A stretch of DNA of 64,000 bases, from contig OY754337.1 of NCBI GenBank assembly GCA_963573305.1, positions 46,947,164 through 47,011,163 of the forward strand, read 5' to 3'. Positions 43,991-55,731 of the stretch are shown here, piece by piece (the first letter of the stretch is position 1; every line of letters starts with the position of its first letter). The DNA is from Pyrrhosoma nymphula. Taxonomy: Eukaryota; Arthropoda; Insecta; Odonata; Coenagrionidae. The position numbers were made by a program, and so were the translations under genes. The notes below the pieces were generated by a model. It was not told the DNA's origin, did not search any database, and saw only the letters and a list, made by a program, of their open reading frames with translations.

Positions 43991-44776
43991 AACATGCATT
44001 GGTGGCGTGGTCATCTTTGCACCAGAATGATCATGATTCAATGAGCCACGAATTTATGTGATTTAACACTAATATCACAATGAATTACTGCGTTTTTGCT
44101 AGAATCATTGCTGGGCCCGAAACCTGTCAGGTTTTGAGGAGGGATACGCCAGCATTAAATGAGATGTACACGGATTGATTTTTCTGATCTAACTGAACTT
44201 TTATTCACAGCGGAATGCTCATATCCGTTACAAAACAAAACGAGTGCTTGATGATCAATATCCTCAACATAGCATAACATTGATACATTCATGACAGCTT
44301 CGAGAGAGGCATTTCTGTAGTGTGTGACATTTCATGAGATTTATCCACATCAACCAGAATCATATGCACAATTAGAGTGTTATGTGTAGTATTAATGAGT
44401 TGTGAGGTTCTCAATGTGAAATATATTCTGTGAGTAAGTGGACATTTAGGTATATGAAAATCATTTTAAAATGTTCGGACTCTTGCATTTGCTACATTAA
44501 TTGTTGATTTTCATGGTTAATCAATTTGCATTTTCTAACCTGACGTGGAGGAAATGGCTATGCAAGGTGAACCAAAATTTCACACACCTCTATATAGGCA
44601 GTAGCACCAAATGTTAGGTATTTCATAAGCCACGTATTTGATGTATATATAAGCACCTCTTCTTGGTATGGAATAATTAGAATCCTTTGTTAGTGGATGA
44701 TTTCAGCTGGGTGAAAACAGGACACTGAAGTTGCTCACTGCAAGGAGTGAGTGAGGGATGAGAAATGGTAACCCTC
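43991..44776. other. Possible Copia 5' flank, otherwise unassigned
   Basis: This should hold the 5' leader and LTR of the Copia element at 42850-43990 if they survive. I could not delimit an LTR. No other feature is seen. Confidence 0.3.
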
Positions 44777-45872
44777 AATCAGGGCCATCTTAGGACATGC
44801 TGGGGCCCCTGCCCTGGTGAAAATAAACCGTCACGGACAGTGTGACAGACAGTGTGGCAGAAGCGTGAACACAGTGTGCATAGAATGTGACAAGAGTGAG
44901 ATAACAGTGTGTGACCACAGTTTGAATACAGTGAGCCAAAAGCATAAATTGGGACTCAAAATCGTGATAGGCAGTGTGACGTACGGTACAGTGTGCGAAC
45001 ATTGTGTGCACAGTGTTCATACACTGTGCGCACAGTGTGAGGACACCATGATTACAGTGTAAGCAATATCGTCTTTACCATAAGGGCACATGGGGCCCGA
45101 GCCCAGGGCCCCCAACCTCACAGGGGCCCCGAAATGCCGATTATATTTGCTTCGACAAAAAAGGAGCTCAATTTTTTTTCTGTTTTCAATAAGATACTTG
45201 CAAAAATTACCGTCAGATTTTTAATTTTTTCCAGAGAGGGAACAGTGAACATTTTAAAAATAATAATTACGTATTATTTGCTATTTGGTGAAAATGATTA
45301 ACTGCGCCACAAGCATAATAAATATAAAATAAAAACAGAAAATATTTTTTTCTTGTCATTCCCTTTTTTTACTTTCCAACGGGGCCCCAAATTTTTGTGT
45401 GCCCAGGGGCCCCGGCATGTCCTAAGATGGCCCTGAGTGTGAGGGCATCGTGCACACAGTATGAGGACACTAGTGTGAATAATAAACTTGCACAGTGTGC
45501 AGCACATTGTTGTCACACTCTGTCATGGTTTATTTTCACCAGGGTGGGCGCACAAAAATATGGGGCCCCGTTGGAAAGTAAAAAAAGAGAATGACAAGAA
45601 AAAATATTTTTGTTAAAATTTTTTATTTATTATGTATATGGCGCAGTTAATCACTTTCACAAAATAGCAAATAATACGTATTTATTATTGTAAAAATGTT
45701 CGCTGTTCACTCTCTGGAAAAAATTTAAAATCTCATGGTAATTTTAGTAGGTGACTATATATTATATAGTAGTATATTTTAGTAGGTATCTATAGATCCT
45801 TTTTTTTCTAAGCAAATATATTGGCACATCGGGGCCCCCGTGTGCCCTTATGGTAAATACGGTATTGCCTAC
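44777..45872. repeat. Interleaved inverted-repeat cluster with ACAGTGTG-rich repeats
   Basis: Inverted pair 1: GGGCCATCTTAGGACATGC at about 44782 and its complement at about 45413-45432. Inverted pair 2: 45074-45405 (starting TTACCATAAGGGCACATGGG) and 45541-45855, inverted over about 320 bp. The pairs overlap rather than nest. Between them, 44833-45062 and 45437-45530 consist of irregular ACAGTGTG-type repeats in opposite orientation. This looks like a MITE or foldback transposon family with a G/C-rich end (GGGGCCCC) that has inserted into or recombined with itself. Confidence 0.7.
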
Positions 45873-46048
45873 AATGGCATTTAGTGGTTCTCATAACCCC
45901 TAGTGGATCAAATATATATGGATACTCTGTAAGCCAACATCTCAATGTTTATTTAAATTGTTTGTTAATTAACAAATTAATTGAAATTAAATTGACAGGC
46001 GTGATGTAGTGGAAGGATTTCATATTAAAAAAGGAAATATCTCTCTTC

Positions 46049-46153
46049 CATGGGAAAACTTTATTACCACAATGAGTTTCAGCTCACTAGCCATCATGCG
46101 AATATCAATGACTAAGTGAGCTGAAATACATAGGAATAACAAAGTTTTTCCTA
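46049..46153. repeat. Short foldback, degraded relative of the GAAA-core foldbacks
   Basis: CATGGGAAAACTTTATTACC...GAGTTTCAGCTCACTA is inverted to TAAGTGAGCTGAAATAC...AAAGTTTTTCCTAT. GAGCTGAAA appears on both strands. The CTGANGA box is degraded to ATGATGG. Confidence 0.6.
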
Positions 46154-46586
46154 TAAAAGTGCAATTTTATTTTATTAATAATAAATTTTCATTACTAAAG
46201 TGGTACTATTCTATTTTAAAATGCCTGTATTTATTGTGATAAATCTATATTCAAAGGCAGCAACAAATTAATTATATTACTAGGCTTTTTATATTTTTTC
46301 CTAATAAAAGGTTTACAGATTATGATACAAAAAGAGCTAAAAAATACAAGTAACCCTTTTGTTGAGGTTTTTCCTTTAGAATTACCGTGTAATTCGTGTT
46401 CCTTACATGACGCTTACATATTTTAAAATTTAATCCTTTCGCGCTTTCGCTCCACGAAGAAACAATTGAAGATCGCAATCCGGTTTCGCTGTGAACGGAA
46501 GATGTCACCACGGTAGTCAAGCTGCGAAGCATATTTTCGTAAATCGAATTTTGTTTTCTGTCCCGCTTGGGAAGGAAAATTTAGAA

Positions 46587-46664
46587 ATGGTGAAGAGAAA
46601 GAACCAGGTATTGATAGATAGTGATTCCGAAGGCAGTGCGGACAGTGGATCAGATCTAGATACA
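46587..46664 (+). CDS. Rtf1: Rtf1 (Paf1 complex subunit), first coding exon
   Basis: Encodes MVKRKNQVLIDSDSEGSADS followed by GSDLDT, the conserved N-terminus of metazoan RTF1 (VKRKNRVLIDSDSE...DLDEELLSLA). The ATG at 46587 (GAAATGG context) is chosen because homology begins exactly there, although the frame is open upstream to 46491. It ends at ACA|GTGAGT in phase 0. The next exon starts ELLSLA, completing the family motif. RTF1 links the Paf1 complex to transcribing RNA polymerase II and stimulates H2B ubiquitination. The short intron (132 bp) and the G/C-richer upstream 100 bp suggest the promoter lies just upstream. Confidence 0.93.
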
Positions 46665-46796
46665 GTGAGTAAAACGCTTTATGTAGACCTAGGAATGCAG
46701 TAATGTAAATGACAAGATGCTTTCAGTCTTGACTTTAGGCCAAGTCTCACAAATTTCGACGCGTAGTAAAGAATTAACAACTTTTTGCTGTCTCAG

Positions 46797-47046
46797 GAGC
46801 TCCTATCCCTTGCCAAGAAAAAGAAGCAGAAGCAGGAAGTACCGGTTCAAGAGAAAAAGAAGGAGGAAAGTGGATTTTCCGATTCAGATACATCGGATTC
46901 AGACGATGACTGGGACGCCAGGGGCAAATCTAAGAAGAAAAAGAAACCTAAACCAGCAAAAAGAACCGGAAAAAGAGCTGTGACTAAGTCATCTGGTAGT
47001 AGTGACAGTGAAAGTGAAGATGAACAACATTCGGAACCTGAAGAAG
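46797..47046 (+). CDS. Rtf1: Rtf1, second coding exon
   Basis: Acceptor CTGTCTCAG, then ELLSLAKKKKQKQEVPVQEK, continuing with acidic serine repeats (SDSDTSDSDDDWDARGKSKK), lysine-rich runs and SSGSSDSESEDEQHSEPEE, ending one base into a Gly codon at GTATGA. The 'DSDDEW' block followed by basic and then Ser/Glu stretches matches the disordered N-terminal third of RTF1. Codon +1 phase fits the exon at 60241. The region is expected to be phosphorylated and without fold. Confidence 0.93.
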
Positions 47047-47868
47047 GTATGATACGGTGTTTATTTGGTCAGAAGTTATCGGGGCTTTAATCATTGTTGT
47101 TGCTCTTTAGAGACATTCTGGAATTGAATGGCCCAGATTCCGTGTCCTCAGAAACATGTGTTGTCAAGAGTTACAAGGAAGCCTTAAATCAGTCTTCCTA
47201 GAATGATTCTTAGGATTCAGCATTTATCGTGCGTCACCGGTGTCAGTACTTGTGGCAAACAGATTTCTTGGAATAGACAGTTATCACACCAATGTTTTTT
47301 TTAAAAAATGCTACGTCTGTTTATATAAAATTTTATGCGTTTTGACTTGGGTGACTTTCAGCTAAATGTTGTCTATATTAAATTAAAATCTAATTAAATG
47401 TCTATTGCTGTCGTACAGTTACAATCTAATGGCGGGGCAGTTAAAATGGTGAAGGTTACCAGTAATGGAACATCATAATTCGCTTCGTTTTATGCTTCTC
47501 CTCCTTAAAATAACAAGCTTATGTTTAAAGCATAGGATACAGTCATTGTCAAGTTATTTGAGGTTAATGTTTTTGAATGACTCATTTAGCTATTTATCAT
47601 GACACTACCCTGTTCAGCGTTTATTGAAGTTTCATTTTGAGCATATGAATGTTTATGGAATCAATGCTTTAAAAAAGTCAGTTTAAAGTATGTGAAAATC
47701 GCGTTCTTGCTGGCGAGATGAGAGCTCACCTGTATAAATACATACAAAGCGAAATATTTGAATAAATCCTTCATAAAAGTGCAGGTAATTATGTCAGTTA
47801 ACTGTTCGATAGCATTCTGTCATTGTTTTGTGCTTAGTCTTTCATATTAGAGCTGGAGCTTTCATAGA
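47047..47868. other. Rtf1 intron 2, proximal part
   Basis: No gene or repeat recognised in this A/T-rich stretch. Confidence 0.4.
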
Positions 47869-48054
47869 GCCGGCCTCGGTGGCGTCGGGGTAACGTCCTC
47901 GCCTGCTAACCCAAAGGTCGCGGGTTCGAGTCCCGCCTGGGGGGGATTTTTCTCCTCCCAGGGCATGGTTGTGTGTGCTCATCCATTGTTAATACCCCGA
48001 CATAAAGGCCAATAAGAGCTGTTTTCGGTGGTTCTTGAAAATAAAGAAATAAAT
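47869..48054 (+). mobile_element. tRNA-derived SINE
   Basis: The head GCCGGCCTCGGTGGCGTCGG and the B box GGTTCGAGTCC (47923-47933) are tRNA-like. The acceptor ends do not pair, so it is not a working tRNA gene. The body GATTTTTCTCCTCCCAGGGC is followed by an A/T-rich tail GAAAATAAAGAAATAAAT. The A box is slightly altered (GTCGGGGTAACG). Clear target duplications were not seen. Confidence 0.75.
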
Positions 48055-48699
48055 ATCATCACTGCGGGTTGAATTACCAATTGAGGTCACTGACATTGCT
48101 TTACTTGGGTTAATGCCTGCTATGGGTTTGTGTATCTGTTGTATCACATGCTCCATTGACAAAAGAATGAATCAAAGGATGTAATGGAATTATGCATTCA
48201 CATTTTGGAAATGACATTTCCAAGTAAATAGATACCATGGAAGATTTCGATGAAATAAATTTTTAAGAGTTATAGAAATATTAATGAGGCAATTGCATAA
48301 GTGAATGTGATGTTGAGGGATGAATTTGAATCAGAGGTGGTCTAAAAGCAAGTATGAATTTTGACAGTGTGGCTGTTCAGAAAATTTGTTGTTGTGTTTG
48401 AAATGAATGTGCAGTACGAAGGTCTTTAATGCCATTCAGATGTACTAGTAGTGGGGTGAAAAAAATGTGAGATGCTGAAGTCTAACTGGAATATCCCAGT
48501 GTTGACAAAATGTGATCAGTGAGTGAAGACAGAAATCTACTGCCTGTTGAAGAGCAAATGGCAATGATGCGCAAATATGGATGTTACAGTGATGAGCAAA
48601 TATGGATGTCTTGTGCATTGTTGGTTTTTTAGTGCCTAGAGAATAGATAAGGGTAGAAGAATATTTATTTTTATTTATGTAGCATTTGTAATTTATGTT

Positions 48700-49577
48700 T
48701 CAAAAGCTCCTGTTGTTCCAACGGATTGGAAGGATTGATAATACATAGTTCCATTTTACAATGGATAGGTTGGGAAGACTGAATGTAAAAAATATAGAGC
48801 AATTAGTTTATTGAGTATTCCGAGGCTTAGTTTTCAGCAAAATACAAATCTAAGGGGTGAGGAAGATTATTTTTAACAGAATCTGGGGTGTACAGTATGA
48901 GTTTATGTCTGGGTTTATGAAAGGGAGAGATATATGAATGATTGTACGATGAAGGTAAATGATGGAATCTTGAATTTTTGCAAAACATGGAAGGTTAGAT
49001 GAAGATACTAAAAGGCATTGATGCTGTTGGGAAAGTCATAGGTAGTATGTGGATCATATCTAGAAATTAGTGGTTGTCTTGGGAAGTGAAAATCACAATG
49101 TTCTTCTCCTGACATTATATGGCGGTGAAACCTGGGTATGTCAGGATAAGCATAAGAGTAGGCTGAATGCAGATGAAATGGGGCTGAAGTATTTGCGGCA
49201 AAAGTAAGATGGATAGAGTTGAGAAATGAGTGGGTGATTAAAGTATGTGGGTTGGATTCTCAAGTAATGGACACTCATGAGAAGAGTGTGTGTTGATGGT
49301 TTGCCCATGCTGAGGGAATGGATGGGAGTCGAATAAGGAAACATAAATATTATTATTGTTATTTATTTGTTGTTCTTAGACTTGTCCATTAAGAACATGA
49401 TGGGGTTATATAATACAATACATATATGAGAGTGGAGTGAATGGTGTGAGAGAAAGGGTTAGACTGCAAAAGTAATGGGTGTATGTGGTGGAAGAGAGAC
49501 TAAAGATGAAGAATATTACGAGCCTTACAAGTAGGAGAGAGTGCATGAAGCAGTGCAAGAGAAGCGAAAAGGGTATG
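48700..49577 (+). pseudogene. Non-LTR retrotransposon RT fragment (second LINE family)
   Basis: 48705-48850 reads APVVPTDWKD, IVPFYNG and KYRAISLLSIP, the RT block with the YR.ISLL motif. Near 48895 is VQYEFMSGFMKGRD, and near 49110 LTLYGGETWVCQDKHKSRLN, a C-terminal LINE motif. The end (about 49430-49577) has NGVRERVRLQK and SRRECMKQCK. Numerous stops and frameshifts; the palm with the FADD box is missing. The 5S SINE at 49592 inserted at or next to its 3' end. Confidence 0.65.
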
Positions 49578-49591
49578 CAAGGATGGGGCAT

Positions 49592-49968
49592 TAGATAAGA
49601 TTAGATTGTTGTTGGGGGGGCCTTCGTCAGGAGCCCGGGCACTTAGACCTTTCTTGGTCCATTGTGCCAACCCCTTGCCTGTCTGCCACTTGCAGACAGG
49701 GGACAAGAGCACCTCGGTAGGGGTATGGAGGATTGGCCTCCCCATGCCTCACCCCAGTACCAGGTATAGAGGATATCCTCCCTCCAACCGGCCCGGTCTG
49801 GGTCTCCCTCCAGCCTCCCGGTATAGGTCTGGAGGGAGTATCATCTCTCCATCCATGCCTGGTCGAGGTATGGAGGAGGGTCACCCATCCAACCACCGTC
49901 TGGGCCCCATGTTGCTTAACTTCGGTATTCTGATAGGAACCGGTGTTTCAACGTGGCGAGGTCCTTGC
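49592..49968 (-). mobile_element. 5S-rRNA-derived SINE, copy B
   Basis: Inverted relative to copy A. The 5S-like head occupies about 49878-49968 on the minus strand, with AAGTTAAGCAACATGGGGCC and TTGGATGGGTGACC. It is followed by the same TCCATACC-rich body, the CCTGTCTGCCACTTGCAGACAGG hairpin and the CTGACGAAGGCCCCCCC tail. It is bracketed by a perfect 14-bp duplication CAAGGATGGGGCAT (49578-49591, 49969-49982). Differences from copy A are mostly point changes, so this is an active or recently active family in this genome. Confidence 0.87.
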
Positions 49969-50086
49969 CAAGGATGGGGCATAGTGAAGGAAGTCATTAA
50001 AAGAGAGCCTGTCTTCTAGGCCTATTAGCAATAACTGAGTTCTTTGACTTTGCCTACCTCGAAAGGGAATGATTGGTATGTATGTA

Positions 50087-50175
50087 CAGTAAAACCTTGA
50101 TTTTATGTAGTTGGTGGGACCAAAAAAAGAGGCATTATGAAATGTCAAAGTGCGTAAAATCAAAGGTTGGTATAA
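50087..50175 (+). repeat. pogo/mariner-like transposon end
   Basis: TA followed by CAGTAAAACCTTGATTTTATG and a GGGACC core, with a later inverted GTAAAATCAAAGG (50154-50166). The layout resembles the ends at 3509 and 14725 but differs in sequence. No second end was found. Confidence 0.4.
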
Positions 50176-50434
50176 ATGCATGACATGATAACATTTTGCA
50201 GGTATCTTCATTCTGTTTAAAATCAGGCAATGAGTCATATAAATTTGTTTTGATGATTGAATTAAAAATGCGTAAACGTATTTGATCGCATATAGGATGA
50301 ACCTTTTCCCCCAAAATAATCACTTGAAAATCACCCCTGGATCTTATATGTGAAGGCAACTCCACATGCAGACTTATTATAATGGTTCATCATCTATTTG
50401 TAGCAAATATGGAGTGCAAAAAAAAAGAGACTAT

Positions 50435-51526
50435 GGTCATTCCACGTCAGTTCACCCAGGCCATGTCACCCACTGTCTCAGATTTTCATGAAAATTTTTT
50501 CACTTGCTGATATCATCAAGTTAATGAGCCATAAAAAGTTTTTCCTCTCTAGGTGGCACAGTTTCCAAGATAAGGGGTGTCAAAGTAATGGAAAATTGCT
50601 CATAAAGGTCACTTCCGAGGTTCCACTTTTAAAGTACAGTGAATAAGGAAACAGTCCCCATCTGATGATGAACCATTATAATAAGTTTAATTCAATAATA
50701 AATCAAAATTAGCAATAAAAATATGAACATTACAATCTTGGATGATATATCGAGAGCAGTTTCCCTTTACCAGTGGGTTGAAGTGTTGCTGTTCTACCCT
50801 TCAAAAAGTATTCTCATCTGTGATCTAATGCATTCAAACACTCCTCAAAGTAATATTTTATGAATTTATAGGGACACAAACTTATTTTCATCACAATAGT
50901 TTCATTTGGGTCTCTTATACTAATGGAGAATATCACAAAAAACAGTGCTCCGGAAGCCAGTTTGTGAAAATTAAACTATTGAGGCATTAATTTTTAATGA
51001 AGGAATGAAAAAGCCATAATTTTTATTGTTGGGGATAAAATTATATACCTTTATGATGATTATGGTTAAAAAATATTAAGATTAAAAAATACTCTTTTAG
51101 TGATAATAGCATTACATAGTAGTTAACCATGTTTTTTGCCAAAAAATGTTGCTAAGACTTAATATAAGAATTTTTTAAATACTTCAAAAGACAATTTAAG
51201 GGCTCATGCTATATTTTCCTGAAATCCTCATGGCCTTGTGGTCATAGCTGGAAAATATCATTCACAAATATGATTCACAAATGAGTTAGATAACATTTTT
51301 TGAGTAAAATAGTACACCTTGAGAGGCGAACCTCCTGAATGGAAGAAATTGAGAACTTTCTTGAAGTTTGAGAGGTTGTAACTGAAAAACTACTGGAGCT
51401 AAATAAATAAAGTTTGGAGCTGTCTCTTAAATTAGTGGAAAGATAATCTGTACCAACTTTCGTCGAAATCTGATTCTGTGGGTGTCAAAACCTCATTTTT
51501 GTGTTTGAATTTACATGGAATGTCCC
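50435..51526. mobile_element. Possible non-coding DNA element with CATTCCA ends
   Basis: The start GGTCATTCCACGTCA and the inverted end GGACATTCCATGTAA agree at 12 of 15 positions about 1.1 kb apart. The interior is A/T-rich without coding. No target duplication was found, so this remains tentative. Confidence 0.35.
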
Positions 51527-51529
51527 TGA

Positions 51530-52406
51530 ATCAGGTAGCTGGCCTTATCTCTGATTACATGAATCTCTTGATTTAGTAAACTAATTTGTGGCTATTTTCA
51601 CTTCATATAAATTTACATTCGAATGGAATTGGAAGGAAATTATTTTTAAAATACATCAGTTTTTGGGTCCATCTGCCTAATATGTGACTTTTATAACAAT
51701 TAAGGGTCTGAGTGAGGGACCCAAAGAATGGTAAAACACTCTTCGCAATGTTTTTTCATTAGTTTTCATTCAGTTTTTCCTTAGTCAATCTCCAGTTTTC
51801 CTGTGCGTAGTGTGGAAGTTGTGTTGTTCAACATTTCAAGTTTACTGCTTCATCAATGCATGGTTATACCAGCTTATAACATATCATTTAGGTAGTCATT
51901 AAAATATTTTATTACACATACCTGCTAATTTTATTTTCAATCAATGTGGACCTCTAAGTGGTAGTAGTCACCAATAAGTCTGACAATGAATGAAACTCCG
52001 ACGCATTGGAGTTTTCTGCTCTTGTGAATGACACAAAAGTTTCTGAATAGCCTGCTGTACCAGAGAGGAGAGACTCAACGTGCTTAGATAAATGTGGAGG
52101 TCTCAGTCAAATTCTTGTGGGTTGGAAGAATAAGTCAAAAGCCACTTCCTTCCAGTGACTGAATGACGGGGCTTCTAATGCTGATCTTTGGCAGTAGAGT
52201 TATCGCGTCCAACAACATCATATTCCGCACACCACTGCTTTCTGCTTCGATGTCGGCGAAAATCGCTGACTTTTTCCTCTTCAGTTCTAACCAGCGTAAA
52301 CTGGCAAATACTCATATCACAGTGAGATGCACAAATTACTTGGTTTGTTGCCATGTGTATGGGTGCAAAGAAATGTAAGTCACCGCTGAAATTTGCCAAT
52401 AATTGA
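51530..52406. other. Rtf1 intron 2, unassigned
   Basis: No gene, repeat or RNA motif recognised. Confidence 0.35.
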
Positions 52407-52678
52407 GATGGTGAGCTGGTGTAACTGGTTAACGCACTTGACCGTCCATTGGGATATGCGAATTCATACAGTCAAATAACATATCACTGCGAGTATTATT
52501 TCTTTCGTAATTTTACACAACCTGAGATCATCTGCTAGTCACTGCAACTACATCCTACATGTTATTGCCCCAAATGTGAGAATATTGGAATTAAAACTCA
52601 TTTAACTTGGAAGGAATTCGAACCCAGACCTCCATATTTCCGGTCAGATACGCCACACAGGTGCACCATAAACCCGTA
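52407..52678. repeat. Degenerate tRNA-like SINE pair, tail to tail
   Basis: 52407-52480 (+ strand) follows the arm of the palindrome at 10957-11050 (GATGGTGAGCTGGTGTAACT, CATTGGGATATG) with a ruined B box. 52599-52678 is the complementary orientation, with GGAATTCGAACCCAGACCTC and CCGGTCAGATACGCC. The two modules point towards each other, the reverse of the arrangement at 10826. Confidence 0.6.
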
Positions 52679-53449
52679 AATAGTGATTAATTTAATTCAT
52701 GATCTATTAATTACATTCATGATCTTTCTCAACAAATTAAAAATTGAGTCGATTTTAACAGTTTTTTTTATTTTTAAAAGTGTAGTGCAGGCATGGTCAT
52801 GAAGTCAAGCGTCAACGAATAGTTTATCCTTCATTAATATCTAATTTGAAATTAAGATAGTGGTTTTTTATGCTTATTATTATGTTTACTCCTTTTGCTA
52901 TATATTTGTTTTATGAATACTCACTATGACCAACTGGTCACAGAGCTCCCTGTAATAAGAATGAAGTCGAGAAAATATCCCGAAACTATTTGGTATTGAT
53001 GTGAGAATATTTTTGGAAATGGTATCTTTAGGTATATTTTGTTGTCTATATCCACTCGGACTAAGGATCCATTTATACTAGGTGACGAGCGATGTAGACA
53101 ATTATATCCCTATTAAGATCAGAACTTCCTGTATCTACAGAATGATAAGAGTGAAAAAATTACATCCCGTAGTGAAAATACTTATTTCAATTAGTGCCTT
53201 TGGTGGTAGCACCACATTTGTTTCTTAATTTCAATTTGTCGGGTGAAAGAGGCACAGGACGCGTAATATCGAAAGGCTCTCTTAAGGTTTACCACAGTAA
53301 GTGTCCTTTATTTTGGCATATATTTAATACAAAGATTTCAGTGTGTGTTAGTGTTGGATGGGATAAATAATAGTTAATTAATATTTTTGATCTGGATGAT
53401 TTATGTCTTTTTGTCAGGTGCTCCCTAAATATGATAAATATTAAGTTAA
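52679..53449. other. Rtf1 intron 2, unassigned
   Basis: A/T-rich sequence without a recognised feature. Confidence 0.35.
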
Positions 53450-54457
53450 CACTAGAAGGAGCAGACCCGTTATTTTGACGGGCAACCTCTACTTACTTAG
53501 TCATATTGCCTACAATTTTTTTTCTGTCGTCTTAATTTTTTCTGACTTTTATTTATTTTGTATGGTACGTATTCAGTTAAAATATAATTTAATTTTTTCA
53601 CATAGAAATCGAGTTATACCACCTGTCTACCTTAAAAGACCAACACCCGTCAAAATTACGGGTTCGGCGTTTTTAATTTATTTGTAACAGTAACGCGTGT
53701 TTTATTCAGGAAATCACTACACTATACTACATCTGCCATTTTGATGTTTTAGTTAGCACATTTATGTATTTAACATTCCTTATTACATTTTGAATGGAAA
53801 TAAGCAGCATATCTGCCATACCAAGTGGCGTGTGGTAGGTCAGGGCAAGGGAAGCAGGAGCGACGTCATCGGAGAACGTAACCACTACCACGAGAAAAAG
53901 GTCATCTTTTATTAGGGAAAACTATAAATGAGTAAACTCTGTAATCCGTTACAGTTGGGGGATCCCTAGTCTCCGTTGGGCTGAAGGGATAAAAGGGTAA
54001 TGGAAGAAGCGGGGCGCTGGAGTTCGGTGCCCTAGGCCAGCCCAGGGTACCGTTACCGCCTGGAGAAGAAGAATCCCCATTTGGAAAAGCCCAAAGAGTG
54101 GGACATGTGGACAATCCCTTGTACTACGGCAATTCCTTGTGTCGTGTGAGCAGCAGGGATAAAAGGGTTAGGGAAAGAAAAGGCCGAGAAGGTTTATGTC
54201 GTGCGTGGGTGGCCTTACAGCACATATATGAGTGTGGCTTCAGTAGCTTTCGCAAGGCTTACGGGAGCAGTGCTTCTTCCTCGAAATTATTTGTAAAAAA
54301 TTACTCAGTTGTATTGATAAATAAAGAAAAAGGTTATATTTAATGAAGTTATCAATTTATTTGAACATAAACGAAAAAAATTTAAAATAATTACTACCCA
54401 TCAAAATGACAGGTAATGGTCCTTCTAGGTAGCCATACAACCCCGGTCCTTCTAGTG
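53450..54457. mobile_element. piggyBac-like MITE with CCCGTnnnnnnnACGGG hairpins
   Basis: Ends CACTAGAAGGA and its inverse TCCTTCTAGTG. The left flank is TTAA (53446-53449); the right flank is TAAA, one base different, although a 3-bp TAA duplication would be perfect. Hairpins CCCGTTATTTTGACGGG (53466-53482) and CCCGTCAAAATTACGGG (53646-53662) lie near the left end. A decayed CCCATCAAAATGACAGG lies near the right end at about 54397. No transposase is recognised. Confidence 0.6.
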
Positions 54458-54469
54458 TAAAGGAATATG

Positions 54470-55660
54470 ACAAAAGGAACGTGACGCAAAGCTGTGAGAG
54501 AACTTCCGATGAATTTAGAAGAACTTTCGAAAACGAGGCAATTTATGAGTTCTTGGCTACGAATAAAGTAAGTTCCACTACTGATTTAGAATATTTGTGG
54601 ATTGCCAGACTTTCCTCATAGGTGATGTTCCATGAAGTTCCTGCAAATGCCGCATTCAGGCGTGCAAAAAAGTTTGCGTTTATTTCTTCCACCACTGTAA
54701 AAAAATATTTTTCTCTGCAAGACCTTGAGAAAATGAGGGTCGGTTTACAACCGATTAAATGCAGTGCTGCCGGCGAGTACTCTCACTTGTTAGAGATATG
54801 ATGAGTAAATTTGTGGTACCTGAAATCTTGAAGAGTCAGACCATGTTCCATTTAGATATGAGCTTTGATAGTAATCTGCTGCAACCTCAGAAAGTTGACG
54901 TAGGTTACGGAACCAAGAAAGCTGTGGGTAAATGTAAGGTATTAGAGAAGAATATTTTAGTGCCAGAATGAATGCTGAACATTTTTGAAGATCATTTTGT
55001 CGAAAATTCTTGATAATTCGCCCATGGCCTACTCTTTCACGGAGATTACTACTTTTTTGGATCCAGAAGTGGCCATAGATGCCAACGATGCCAAGGGATT
55101 TGTAGGCTCAGCATTGATTCATCTAACTGAATTGAACCGCATTTACGGTCATGAGGCTATTGCTATTGATAAAGAATTCAAGAATCTTTTTGAGATTATA
55201 TCAGTGAGGAATTTTAGGAGCATGTGTAAAGAATTTGATGAAGATTGTGATTGTTTGAACTAATGTTGGATGAATGCTATTGGAGATAAAGGTGGATACG
55301 ACAATTTAAAGAGATTTATCAGGTTTGTGTGTATTCTCTTCCATGGCAATGCCAGCTTTGAGAGAGAATACTCTGATAACTCCTCTCATCTTGTTGAAAA
55401 TCTAACTGTAGTCTCACTGGTTGCCCTTCACCGTAGGTACTGTTAACGATGCGATCAAGGTGGTGGTGGTTGTTAGATTCATACCTATCACAAAGCAAAT
55501 TCACAGTTTCTGAAATGCTCATGCGAAGTACATATGTTGAAGCTTTAGTGTAGATGAGGGAAGCTAAGAAGGCCTCAAGAGAAAGTGAAAAGAAGAAGAA
55601 AGAGGTCTCGTAAAAGGTTCAAGCACTGCTAGTAAAAAAAAACATCAGAAATGCCAAGTA
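54470..55660 (+). pseudogene. Transposase-derived pseudogene with hAT-like C-terminal region
   Basis: Open pieces on the + strand read LSLVRDMMSKFVVPEILK (about 54783), FHLDMSFDSNLLQ, then ILDNSPMAYSFTEITTFLDP (about 55010) and FKNLFEIISV. Next comes FIRFVCILFHGNASFEREYS followed by HLVENL (about 55315-55400). The 'LS.HGNA..ER.FS...E..L.EN' pattern is the hAT-type C-terminal (dimerisation) motif. Afterwards the + strand shows TVNDAIKVV and a basic RRRKRSRKR run. Stops and frameshifts break it. The exact family was not identified. Confidence 0.5.
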
Positions 55661-55731
55661 AAGTTGTTGCTTTAAATAAAGCAGAAGTGCAATCCATGCA
55701 TCTCATTACTTTATGCACAGACCCTGTACAT

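Noticed and set aside
44833..45062. CRISPR-like or regularly spaced repeat array
   Set aside because: ACAGTGTG units are irregularly spaced and degenerate, without uniform spacers, and the DNA is eukaryotic.
47869..47945. A functional tRNA gene
   Set aside because: The B box and part of the A box are present, but the acceptor ends do not pair, the D-arm is irregular, and an A/T-rich SINE body and tail follow.
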